Assembly (NCBI RefSeq): GCF_018274385.1 | Contig: NZ_JAAFYZ010000066.1 | Span: 1-44,548, forward strand | Reading direction: 5' to 3' | DNA length: 44,548 nucleotides | Origin: Catenulispora pinistramenti | GTDB lineage: Bacteria > Actinomycetota > Actinomycetes > Streptomycetales > Catenulisporaceae | In this document: positions 9,172 to 16,729 of the stretch, one piece after another | How positions within the stretch are numbered: the first letter of the stretch is position 1 | How the letters are laid out: each line of letters begins with the position of its first letter | Program-made: the position numbers and the translations under genes | The notes under the pieces: generated by a model | What the model was told of the DNA's origin: nothing | Seen by the model: the letters and a program-made list of their open reading frames with translations, nothing else | Database searches by the model: none

Positions 9172-12100
9172 CGCACCACCACAGCCATCGCCGCCGTGTA
9201 CTGCGCGCGCCCGAACCACATCAGCTTCACCATCGCCCACCAGTGCCCGGGTTCGGCGCCGGCGGGAATGGCGACCTCGAACTCGATCTCGGTCTCAGCG
9301 CCCGGCTCGACGCTGAACGCCTGGGCGTAGGGCCCGATGAAGTCCCACGTCCCCCACGGGCTGACCGGCATGGCTTCGCCGTCAATGCGGCCGCGGGTGC
9401 GGTTGGCCAGGCCGACGCGCAGGGTGGTGCGTTCGCCGGGCGACAGTTCGAGCTGCCCGGTGGTGGAAGTGATCTCCAGGCCGGTGGGGCGTGCGGTTTC
9501 GCTCTTGGTGCCCTGGGTTTGGACGCCGAGTTCGATCTCGGTCTCGGGGGACGTCGCGGGCGGCGCGTACTCCGGGGCGTCGATCAGAACGCTGATGACG
9601 TCCTCGATCGTCGACTCCCCCACCGCGAGCTGCACGCGCACGAAGTACATCCCCGGTGCTGCCGCGGCGGCGTCCGCGGGGGTCACCGTCAGCGGGAACA
9701 CCGTGTGGCCGCCGGGTTCCAGCGCCACGGGACGCGACTCCGGCTCGACGTGCCAGCCGTCGGGTGCGGAAACCGTCAGCATGCCCTCGAACGTGGTGTC
9801 CGTGTACTGACTCGCCACCGCGACCGACACTTCGCCGCCGCTCCACCCCGCGCCCGCGAACCTGCCGGTGAGCGCGGCCGGGGTGGCGGCGACCGACACC
9901 GGCAGGAAGCCCATCGGCGCCGGCCCCCGGTTGTGCAGCCAGTACCGCGAGTAGACCGGCTGCGCCGGCTCCGTCGCGCGGCCGAGCACCGGAGCCAGGC
10001 CAGAGGACCCAGAGCCCTGATGCGGCACGACGATCGCCGTCGAGATCTGCGACCCGCCCAGCTGCACCGAACCCGCGGCGCGCACCTCGCAGCGCCTGCC
10101 GCACTCCTCGAGCAGGTCGGCGCGGTCGCTGGACAGCACGCCCAGGGGGCTGCGCACCGCGACGGTCTGGCCGGTGCCGTTGGCCTCGACCAGCCGCACC
10201 ATGAAGCCCAGTTCCGGGGACGCCTCCAGCGCCGAACCCACCGACTCCGGGTTCCCGGCCGGCTTGACCGCCGTCACCTGTGCGGCGCGCTCCGGCGTGA
10301 CCGAGAGCAGCGCGTGCCGGGCCGGCAGTGCGCCGCGGTGCGCCCTCTCCTGCCGGGCCAGCATCGGCGTCGAGAAGGCCGCGCCGGACGCGACCAGCCC
10401 GACCGCGCGCCAGTCTCCCGCGCCGCTCACCAGCGCGTAGTCGAAGTCGTGGGTCCAGTGCTGGAGTTGGAACGCCGAGTCGTCCGGCATGCGGCGCAGC
10501 GGCGGGTCCAGCCAGACGCCCGACGGCCAGCCGGTGCACGAGCGCATCAGCGACAGGTGCAGCGCGCCGGAGGGGTCGACGGCGAAGCCGGGCAGGCCGT
10601 TGTTGATCAGGCCGACGGTGTGGTCGTCGAGCAGCGCGGTGTCGGCGGGGCCGGCGGTGACCGCGCGCAGGGAGGTGTCGGCGGCGAAGGCGGACGCGGC
10701 CTCGTGCACCCGCTGCGCCGTGTCCTCCGGACGCTCGCCGGCGATGATCAGGACCGGCAGTGCCCGCGCGGCGCGCAGGTCGGCGTTCGGCACCCACGCC
10801 TTCTCGACCGGGAGCTCGGCCGGGATGAAGAAGCGGGCGTGCCCGTCGTTCTTCATCAGCAGGTCGAACTCCTGGCGGACCGAGGGGTCGCAGTGTTCGA
10901 AGACCTCGGCGGCCAGCGGGTTGGTGTCCGGCCCGCCGATCACGATGCGCAGGTCCGGCAGGTTGGAGTCGACGTGCAGCCAGCCGTAGCGGGCGCCCTC
11001 GGCGGTGGTGGTGGTCGCGGTGACGCCGATCCGGGCCAGCGCCACGACCAGGTCGCGGATCGGGTCGGCGTGCCGGTCCAGATCATCGGCCACGACCTCG
11101 GCGATCGAGATCGCGACCTGGCCGAGTTCGGCTTCGGCCCGGTCGCTCAGCCGCAGGGTCGCGGTGCTGCCGAGCGCGAAGAAGGTGTTCGCCGGGTTGT
11201 CCAGCGTCCACGGCGCGACGGCCACGTCCGAGTCCGGCAGCGCGAAACCGCGGCCGATGACGGCACCGGCGACTTCGGAGACGGGGCGCGCGCCGGGGAC
11301 GTCGCAGGGGAACTTGACGCGCAACAGCCGGTCGGCGCCGGTGAAGTCCAGGACCCGGGTGCGGAAGTCGACGCGGTCCAGGCCGTGCCAGAGCGTGATG
11401 CGCTGCTCGTAGTCGACCTCGCCGACGGTGCCGGTGACGACGTAGCGGCGGCCGAGCGGTGATTCCTCGGCGCGTACCGAGGTGGCGGCCGCGGCGGCCG
11501 AGCCCAGGACGGTCCCGTTCGGGACCAGGTGCCACGGGCCCTCGCCGAACTCGGGGTGCTGCGGGTACTCCTCGCTGACCCGCAGCTCGTTGCCGATCTC
11601 GCCGGGCTTGAGCAGCTGACGGCCGGTGGCCAGTTCGCGGATGCCGCTCAGGCCGCCGCCGCGGGCCGGGTCGACGGCGATTTCGAAGTACTCGTTGGCG
11701 ATGGACGCCGGGAGCTCGGCGATGTCTTTCCAGACAACACTTTCAGTGTCGGCCCCGTTGTCGGCGCCGTACTCCACGAACCAGCTCCGCCACCCCATCC
11801 CCGGCACCCCGGCGGCGACGAAAGCCACATCGACGTGCGCGCCGTCCCGGGCCTGGATCACGAACGGCACCGCGGCGCCTTCGTCATCGGTGAGCCGCAG
11901 CGCGTCGGCGCCGACGCCCTCGGGCAGCCGCAGCCTCACCCGCACCACATCGGTCCGCTCGAACGCCAGGGTGTTGAACACCCCGACCGTCCCGTTCCCG
12001 GCCCCGCCGTAGGTCTCCACGTTCCGGAAGATCGCCTCCAGCGCCGCGTCCCGGGCCTCGACGGCCAGGTCGTGCGCCTCGCGCCAGCCGGTGACCAGGT

Positions 12101-13559
12101 CGATGTAGACCTGGTCCGACTCCGAGCCGGTGATCGCGTCGTGGTGCGCCCCGTACGCCAGCTGCCGCCACACCTTGTCCAGCGCGGCGCTCGGGTAGCG
12201 GCCGTAGCCCAGCAGCGAGGCGAACGTGGCCAGCTTCTCGGCGTCGGCCGCCGCGGTCTCGGCCGCGCGCTGGGCCTGCTTGGTGTCGATGTACGACACG
12301 TCCTTGCCGGTGTAGACCGGGTTCATGTCCCGGGTCTGCGGGCTCGGCCGGACGCCGCGCTCGGCGAGTTCGGCGTGCACCGCGGCGAAGAAGTCCCGGG
12401 GCAGGCCGGTGACGAAGCGCGGCCAGACGTAGCGCGCGTTCCAGTCGCGGTGGATGGCCGTGACCCACTTGTTCGGCGGGGTGTAGTCGGTGCCGACCGG
12501 CAGCAGCGTGTTGCGCGTGGCGGCGGCCTGCTTGAGCCCCAGGAACAGGTCGTAGACCTTCTCCTCGGCCTCCTCCAGCGTCGCCGAGGAGTCCATCCAC
12601 CAGCCGGCCGAGTAGTGGTTCGGCATGTAGTGGGTGACGACGCCCTGCCCGGACGGCGAGATCCACTCGAACTCTGCCGGGAACTGCATGTTCTGCACGT
12701 CGCCCTGGACGCCGTCGAACTTCGTCAGCATCGGGCCCCACTGGTGGTACGGCCCGCGCGCCCAGGACGTGGAGCTCAGCCCGGCGTCGGCGACCAGGCC
12801 GGGGAACTGCGGGTCGTGGCCGAAGACGTCCAGCTGCCAGGCGGTCTGCGGGTCGGCGCCCATGATGTCGCGCTGGTAGCCGATGCCGTAGACCAGGTTG
12901 CGGATCGTGGTCTCCAGCCCGGTGAGGTTGGTGTTGGGCTCGTTGTAGGTACCGCCCATCACTTCCACCCGCCCGGTGGATATCAGTTCCCGGAGAAGCG
13001 CGCGATACTGCGGGTAGACGTCCCAGAACGGCTTCAGATAGTCGACCTCGGCCAGCACGAAGCTGTAGTCGGGGTCGGCGGCGGCGAGATCGAGGTGGGC
13101 TTTGACGAGATGGAACGCGTTGTTCTCCCAGACCGGGCGCGTGCTGCCGTCGTTGCCCTGCAGTTCCCAGGTCTGGGTGTAGCCGGCTTGGGTGTTCCAC
13201 CAGACGGGGTCGTAGTGGAAGTGCGAGACCAGGTACATCGTCCAGCCCGGCTCGGCCACCGTGATGCTGACCTGCTGTTCGGCCAGGATCTGGCCGTCGG
13301 CGCCGAGCACTTGCAGCTGCCCGGTCAGGGTCTGGCCCGGGGCCGCGTCGGCCTCGACCGTCATCGGCAGCTCGACGACACTCTCCCCGTCTCCCGGGGC
13401 GAGTTCGCAGGCTGCTCGCACCTTCAGAGCGAGAAGCGATACAGTCACCGCACCGTCGGTGACGGCCCGCTCGAGCACGACCCGTAGGACTTGACGCGGT
13501 TCCGTATCGGTTCCGACGAAAAGCTCCGTCGAGTCCGCGGACTTGATCTGGACGGCCAC
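9168..13559 (-). CDS. GH38 family alpha-mannosidase with C-terminal NEW3-type beta domains
   Basis: 1463 aa from GTG 13559, which has a full AAGGAGG ribosome site four bases upstream. The ATG at 13619 would add 20 untypical residues and run through the operator region. The GH38 catalytic domain shows the zinc-ligand motif SHFHYDPVWW (about residues 108-117) and LDVFGHDPQFPG (about 240), where the Asp is the expected nucleophile; both lie early, as usual. Middle and C-terminal beta-sandwich domains follow, the last ~330 residues resembling NEW3/alpha-galactosidase-associated repeats. It should hydrolyse alpha-mannosides, perhaps from fungal wall or glycans. No signal peptide is seen. It is coupled to the parvulin-like gene and divergent from a LacI regulator. 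Confidence 0.92.
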   Translation of the reverse strand: MAVQIKSADSTELFVGTDTEPRQVLRVVLERAVTDGAVTVSLLALKVRAACELAPGDGESVVELPMTVEADAAPGQTLTGQLQVLGADGQILAEQQVSITVAEPGWTMYLVSHFHYDPVWWNTQAGYTQTWELQGNDGSTRPVWENNAFHLVKAHLDLAAADPDYSFVLAEVDYLKPFWDVYPQYRALLRELISTGRVEVMGGTYNEPNTNLTGLETTIRNLVYGIGYQRDIMGADPQTAWQLDVFGHDPQFPGLVADAGLSSTSWARGPYHQWGPMLTKFDGVQGDVQNMQFPAEFEWISPSGQGVVTHYMPNHYSAGWWMDSSATLEEAEEKVYDLFLGLKQAAATRNTLLPVGTDYTPPNKWVTAIHRDWNARYVWPRFVTGLPRDFFAAVHAELAERGVRPSPQTRDMNPVYTGKDVSYIDTKQAQRAAETAAADAEKLATFASLLGYGRYPSAALDKVWRQLAYGAHHDAITGSESDQVYIDLVTGWREAHDLAVEARDAALEAIFRNVETYGGAGNGTVGVFNTLAFERTDVVRVRLRLPEGVGADALRLTDDEGAAVPFVIQARDGAHVDVAFVAAGVPGMGWRSWFVEYGADNGADTESVVWKDIAELPASIANEYFEIAVDPARGGGLSGIRELATGRQLLKPGEIGNELRVSEEYPQHPEFGEGPWHLVPNGTVLGSAAAAATSVRAEESPLGRRYVVTGTVGEVDYEQRITLWHGLDRVDFRTRVLDFTGADRLLRVKFPCDVPGARPVSEVAGAVIGRGFALPDSDVAVAPWTLDNPANTFFALGSTATLRLSDRAEAELGQVAISIAEVVADDLDRHADPIRDLVVALARIGVTATTTTAEGARYGWLHVDSNLPDLRIVIGGPDTNPLAAEVFEHCDPSVRQEFDLLMKNDGHARFFIPAELPVEKAWVPNADLRAARALPVLIIAGERPEDTAQRVHEAASAFAADTSLRAVTAGPADTALLDDHTVGLINNGLPGFAVDPSGALHLSLMRSCTGWPSGVWLDPPLRRMPDDSAFQLQHWTHDFDYALVSGAGDWRAVGLVASGAAFSTPMLARQERAHRGALPARHALLSVTPERAAQVTAVKPAGNPESVGSALEASPELGFMVRLVEANGTGQTVAVRSPLGVLSSDRADLLEECGRRCEVRAAGSVQLGGSQISTAIVVPHQGSGSSGLAPVLGRATEPAQPVYSRYWLHNRGPAPMGFLPVSVAATPAALTGRFAGAGWSGGEVSVAVASQYTDTTFEGMLTVSAPDGWHVEPESRPVALEPGGHTVFPLTVTPADAAAAAPGMYFVRVQLAVGESTIEDVISVLIDAPEYAPPATSPETEIELGVQTQGTKSETARPTGLEITSTTGQLELSPGERTTLRVGLANRTRGRIDGEAMPVSPWGTWDFIGPYAQAFSVEPGAETEIEFEVAIPAGAEPGHWWAMVKLMWFGRAQYTAAMAVVVR

Positions 13560-13590
13560 GGCCCCTCCTTGAAACCCACCCGAACGAGCA

Positions 13591-13606
13591 ACTAAAGCGC
13601 TAAAGC
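13591..13606. promoter_or_regulatory. Candidate LacI-type operator between GH38 and LacI genes
   Basis: The 62-bp gap between GTG 13559 (minus) and ATG 13622 (plus) holds ACTAAAGCGCTAAAGC. Its centre AGCGCT (13596-13601) is a perfect palindrome and is the core found in many LacI-family operators, for example the streptomycete CebR site. The flanks (TAA and AAA) are AT-rich but not symmetric. The position suits repression of both genes by the LacI protein. Confidence 0.5.
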
Positions 13607-13621
13607 AGCTGGGAGTCATTA

Positions 13622-14719
13622 ATGCCCACCTCTGGCAGCGGTGTCAACAAGCCTGGTGCCGCCGCGGGTCATGGACGGGCGGCGGGCGTCGGAAAGAACA
13701 AGACCCGGCTCACCATCGCCGACATCGCCCGCGAGGTCGGGGTGTCGCCGAGCGCGGTCTCCTTCGCGCTCAACGGACGCCCCGGTGTCAGTGAGGCTAC
13801 CCGGACGCGGATCCTTCAAGCCGCCGAACGTATGAACTGGCATCCGCACAGCGCCGCGCGCGCCCTCGGCGGGGCCCCGGCCGGCGCGGTCGGGCTGGTC
13901 CTGGCCCGGCCCACCCGGACCCTCGGCGCCGAGCCGTTCTACGCGCAGCTCATCTACGGCATGCAGTCGGTCCTGTCCGCGCGCTCGGTCGCCCTGCTGT
14001 TACAGGTCGTGGACGACACCGACGCCGAGTTGGTCGTCTACCGGCGCTGGGCCGGCGAGCAGCGGGTGGACGGGCTGCTCATCGTGGACCCGCAGACCAA
14101 GGACCCGCGGATCTCGGCCGTGGAGGCGCTGGGCGTGCCGGCCATCGTGCTGGGCGGGCACGGCAAGCACGGCGAGTTGCCGACGGTCTGGGCCGACGAC
14201 CGGGAGGCGATGCTGGAGACGGTGCGCTACCTGGCCGCGCTCGGGCACACCCGGATCGCGCACGTGGCCGGCACCCCGGCGTTCCAGCACACCCAGCGCC
14301 GTATCAGGGCTCTGAAGGACGCCGCGGGACAGCTGGGGCTGGTCGAGACCCAGTCGGTGCCCACGGACTTCAGCGACGGCGAGGGGGCCGCGGTGACCCG
14401 GCGCCTGCTGTCCCAGCCGGACGCGCCGACCGCGATCGTCTACGACAGCGACCTGATGGCGGTCGCCGGCCTCGGGGTGGCGACCGAGATGGGGGTGCGG
14501 GTGCCGGGCGAGTTGTCGATCGTGTCGTTCGACGATTCGGTGCTGACCCGCGTGGTGCATCCGGCGATCACGGCGTTGTCCCGGGACACGCACGCTCTGG
14601 GCGTGCAGGTCGCCGAGGCGCTGCTGCGGATCGTGGAGGAGCCGGGGACGGTCGGCGACATAAAGGCCGCCACGCCTCGGTTGACGGTGCGGGAGAGCAC
14701 GGCGAAGCCGGGGCGGTAG
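13622..14719 (+). CDS. LacI family transcriptional regulator
   Basis: 365 aa. The DNA-binding helix-turn-helix and hinge begin at LTIADIAREVGVSPSAVSFALN (about residues 30-50) and end in the hinge helix SAARALGG. The rest is the periplasmic-binding-like sugar sensor domain with IVSFDDSVLTRVVHPAITAL near its end. GGGAG lies 6 bases before ATG 13622. It is divergent from the alpha-mannosidase gene and is its obvious candidate repressor, with a mannoside or released sugar as likely inducer. Its stop codon lies inside the first copy of a 16-bp tandem repeat array. Confidence 0.92.
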   Translation: MPTSGSGVNKPGAAAGHGRAAGVGKNKTRLTIADIAREVGVSPSAVSFALNGRPGVSEATRTRILQAAERMNWHPHSAARALGGAPAGAVGLVLARPTRTLGAEPFYAQLIYGMQSVLSARSVALLLQVVDDTDAELVVYRRWAGEQRVDGLLIVDPQTKDPRISAVEALGVPAIVLGGHGKHGELPTVWADDREAMLETVRYLAALGHTRIAHVAGTPAFQHTQRRIRALKDAAGQLGLVETQSVPTDFSDGEGAAVTRRLLSQPDAPTAIVYDSDLMAVAGLGVATEMGVRVPGELSIVSFDDSVLTRVVHPAITALSRDTHALGVQVAEALLRIVEEPGTVGDIKAATPRLTVRESTAKPGR

Positions 14720-14792
14720 GCGACGGGGGCTGTAAGCGATAAGAGCGGTAGGCGACAAGCGCGGTAGGCGACAAGCGCGGTAGGCGACGGGC
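14713..14792. repeat. 16-bp tandem repeat array, five copies
   Basis: Five head-to-tail 16-bp units: 14713-14728, 14729-14744 (most diverged), 14745-14760, 14761-14776 and 14777-14792. The consensus is GCGGTAGGCGACAAGC, and units 3 and 4 are identical. The first unit contains the TAG stop codon (14717-14719) of the LacI gene, so the array seems to have grown from the gene's 3' end. The unit length equals that of the unrelated array at 2385-2480. It is not palindromic. The function is unknown. Confidence 0.9.
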
Positions 14793-14835
14793 AACGACGC
14801 GCCGATCGGGTACCACGCGTGATAGAGAGATCGGC

Positions 14836-15165
14836 ATGACTGATCTCGACGTCGCGACCCTGCAACGCCGGCTGGTGGCTTTCGCCGAGGCCCGCGACTG
14901 GGGCCCGTTCCACACCCCGAAGAACCTCACGATGGCCTTGAGCGTCGAGGCCTCCGAACTCGCCGAGATCTTCCAGTGGCTCACCCCGGAGGAGTCGGTC
15001 GAGGTGATGTCGGACCCTGACAAGGCCTTCCGGGTCCGGGACGAGGTCGCCGACGTACTGGCGTATCTGTTGCAGGTGGCGGCCGCCTGCGACGTGGACG
15101 TGTTGCAGGCGCTGTCGGAGAAGATCGACCGCAACGAGCTCCGTTTCCCTGCCGGGCCCAGGTGA
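14836..15165 (+). CDS. MazG-like nucleotide pyrophosphohydrolase
   Basis: 109 aa, the size of the small dimeric all-alpha NTP pyrophosphatases (MazG/RS21-C6 type). The metal-binding pattern ExxE...ExxD is visible as E39-x-x-E42 and E71-x-x-D74 (EASEL and DEVADVLAY). These enzymes hydrolyse (d)NTPs to the monophosphate and pyrophosphate and clean the nucleotide pool. The FHTPKNLTMAL segment before the first motif fits the dCTPase-like branch. A GAGAGAT ribosome site precedes the ATG. The gap to thioredoxin is short, so the two genes may be co-transcribed, but no functional link is evident. Confidence 0.88.
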   Translation: MTDLDVATLQRRLVAFAEARDWGPFHTPKNLTMALSVEASELAEIFQWLTPEESVEVMSDPDKAFRVRDEVADVLAYLLQVAAACDVDVLQALSEKIDRNELRFPAGPR

Positions 15166-15213
15166 ACAGAGGGAAACGGGCACTTTGTCCAGTCCCCGCG
15201 TAGGGTGGTGCGC

Positions 15214-15606
15214 ATGAGCACTTTGGAACTGACCAAGGACACGTTCGAGCAGGCGGTCACCTCCGACGGGATCGTGCTTGTCGACTTCTGGGCCGAGTGG
15301 TGCGGACCGTGCAAGCAGTTCGCGCCGATCTACGACAAGGTGTCGGAGGCCAACCCGGACATCACCTTCGCCAAGGTGGACACCGAGGACCAGCCGGAGC
15401 TCGCGGGGGCGTTCGAGATCCGCTCGATCCCGACACTGATGATCTTCCGGGACGGCGTGATGGTCTACGGCCAGCCCGGTGCGCTGCCCGAGGCGCCGCT
15501 GGTGGACTTGATCAAGCAGGCGCGGGAACTGGACATGGAAGAAGTGCGCAAGCAGATCGCCGCGCACCAGAACGGCGGGCATGAGGGAGCTGACGCGCAA
15601 GCGTAG
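15214..15606 (+). CDS. Thioredoxin
   Basis: 130 aa. The active site WCGPC is at residues 29-33 (C30, C33), preceded by VLVDFWAE and followed by the family's cis-proline loop RSIPTLMIFRDG. It is a cytosolic dithiol/disulfide exchange protein. I start it at ATG 15214 rather than at an upstream in-frame GTG, because STLELT is the usual thioredoxin start and GGTGG lies just upstream. It is about 20 residues longer than E. coli thioredoxin, with an extra charged C-terminal tail (EEVRKQIAAHQN) seen in other actinobacterial copies. No thioredoxin reductase gene is present. Confidence 0.95.
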   Translation: MSTLELTKDTFEQAVTSDGIVLVDFWAEWCGPCKQFAPIYDKVSEANPDITFAKVDTEDQPELAGAFEIRSIPTLMIFRDGVMVYGQPGALPEAPLVDLIKQARELDMEEVRKQIAAHQNGGHEGADAQA

Positions 15607-15621
15607 CCACGACCGGGGTCG

Positions 15622-15655
15622 GGCGGCGCCGGGGACGGACCCGGCGGGCGCCGCC
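15622..15655. terminator. Hairpin between converging thioredoxin and LysR genes
   Basis: GGCGGCGCC (15622-15630) and GGCGCCGCC (15647-15655) are perfectly complementary 9-base arms around a 16-base GC-rich loop that can pair further. No T-run is present. It lies between two converging 3' ends and could serve both strands. Confidence 0.45.
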
Positions 15656-15698
15656 GGCCCTGGGGAGCATGCGGAGAAACGGTGTCTGGCCAAGCGGT

Positions 15699-16598
15699 TC
15701 AGGCCCTCCCGCGTGCCACCTGAACCAGCCGACCAGCCGCGTCGTTCAGCTCCCGACCCCGCCGCCACACCGCACGCAGCGTCCGGCGCAGCGCGACATC
15801 CTCGGCGAGCGACACCTCGACCAGACGACCCGAGGCGATGTCCTCGGCGACCGCCAAGACGCTGAGCACCGCCGGGCCGCTGCCGGCCAGCGCGGCCGAG
15901 CGCAGCGGGGCGGTGGCGCCGAGTTCGATCAGCGGCACGGCCGGGCCGTCGTGGGCGGCCAGCGCCGCCTCCAACACCTCTCGCGTCCCGGATCCGGGTT
16001 CGCGCAGCAACAGCGGTTCGGCCGCGAGTTCGGCCGCCGTCAACGGTTCTTTGCGCCGGGCCCACGGATGCGCGGGCGCGACCACCACCACCAGCCGGTC
16101 CCGGCCCACGACCGCCGAGTGCAGGTCGCGCGGGACCCACGTCCCCTCGACGAAGCCCAGATCCACGTCGCCGGCCCGCAGCGCCGCCACCACTTGGTGA
16201 GAGTTCTCCACGGTCAGCCCGACCCGCGTTCCCGGGCGGAGCTGGCGCAGCTCGATGAGCCATTTGGGGACCAGGTGCTCGGCGATGGTGAGGCTGGCGG
16301 CGACCGCCAGCCGCTCATCGGCGTGCGTGCGCAGCGCTTCGGCGCCTTCGACCAGCGCCTCGGCCTGCTCCAGGACCCGGCGGGCCCAGTCGGTGACCAC
16401 GGCCCCGTTGCCGGTCAGGCGGGAGCCGGAGGTGGTGCGCTCCAGCAGTTTCAGGCCGAGGCGGCGTTCCAGCGTCGCCATCCGGGCCGAGGCCGAGGGC
16501 TGGCTGATCCCGGTGCGCGCGGCCGCCTTCCCCAGCGAGCCGGTGTCGGCGACGGCCACCAGGAGCTGGAGCGCGTCGAGATCCGGGAGCCGGGTCAT
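15699..16598 (-). CDS. LysR family transcriptional regulator (YeiE/CysB-like)
   Basis: 299 aa, normal for the family. The N-terminal winged helix-turn-helix is LDALQLLVAVADTGSLGKAA followed by GISQPSASARMATLERRLG. A two-lobed substrate-binding domain follows, with the lobe-linking ALRAGDVDLGFVEG. It is divergent from a YeiH-type transporter, the same pairing as yeiE-yeiH in E. coli and LysR/YeiH pairs in many bacteria, so it probably controls that gene. Its ATG (16598) overlaps by ATGA the stop of a 20-codon leader ORF that repeats its own N-terminus. Confidence 0.92.
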   Translation of the reverse strand: MTRLPDLDALQLLVAVADTGSLGKAAARTGISQPSASARMATLERRLGLKLLERTTSGSRLTGNGAVVTDWARRVLEQAEALVEGAEALRTHADERLAVAASLTIAEHLVPKWLIELRQLRPGTRVGLTVENSHQVVAALRAGDVDLGFVEGTWVPRDLHSAVVGRDRLVVVVAPAHPWARRKEPLTAAELAAEPLLLREPGSGTREVLEAALAAHDGPAVPLIELGATAPLRSAALAGSGPAVLSVLAVAEDIASGRLVEVSLAEDVALRRTLRAVWRRGRELNDAAGRLVQVARGRA

Positions 16599-16655
16599 AG
16601 CGAATCCGGAAGGCGGGTCGGATCCGGAGGGCGGGTCGAATTCGGGAGACGGGTC
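16579..16655. repeat. 18-bp tandem repeats spanning the LysR start
   Basis: Four imperfect ~18-bp copies run from inside the LysR coding start (16579-16596) through 16602-16619, 16620-16637 and 16638-16655. All share a core like ATCCGGAGGGCGGGTC. The first and last are followed by the same ATAG, which brings an ATG with each. The expansion has therefore duplicated the LysR start codon and its first codons upstream. Confidence 0.85.
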
Positions 16656-16657
16656 AT
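16595..16657 (-). CDS. 20-codon leader ORF overlapping the LysR start
   Basis: ATG 16657 opens a 20-residue ORF (begins MTRLPNSTRPP, ends RLPDSL) that stops at TGA 16595-16597, sharing ATGA with the LysR start. The LysR protein itself begins MTRLPDLD, so the leader is a tandem copy of its N-terminal codons. The ATGA overlap would let ribosomes from the leader reinitiate on LysR. There is only a weak ribosome site (AGG 8 bases upstream), so translation is uncertain. Confidence 0.45.
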   Translation of the reverse strand: MTRLPNSTRPPDPTRLPDSL

Positions 16658-16670
16658 AGAGACAGCCTAT
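16656..16670. promoter_or_regulatory. LysR-type T-N11-A operator
   Basis: ATAGAGACAGCCTAT is a 15-bp dyad (ATAG-N7-CTAT) with the T-N11-A spacing typical of LysR-type regulator boxes (T16657, A16669). It lies in the divergent LysR/YeiH gap, about 60 bp before the YeiH start, and overlaps the start of the leader ORF. It is the best candidate site for autoregulation and YeiH control. Confidence 0.55.
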
Positions 16671-16729
16671 GAGGTCTTCGGCAATCTCCGGCTACCCGAC
16701 TGCGTTCCGGGCGACCAGGCTCGTATGAC

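Noticed and set aside
8805-13487. Long plus-strand open frames opposite the alpha-mannosidase
   Set aside because: They are shadows of the GH38 gene, with low-complexity Arg/Gly/Val-rich translations and no ribosome sites.
15581-15865. 94-residue frame after thioredoxin
   Set aside because: It runs through the hairpin and opposite the LysR 3' end, with Pro/Arg-rich composition and no ribosome site.
16595-16657. The leader ORF as an N-terminal extension of LysR
   Set aside because: It is in a different frame from LysR and ends at a TGA that overlaps the LysR start codon, so it cannot be part of the protein.
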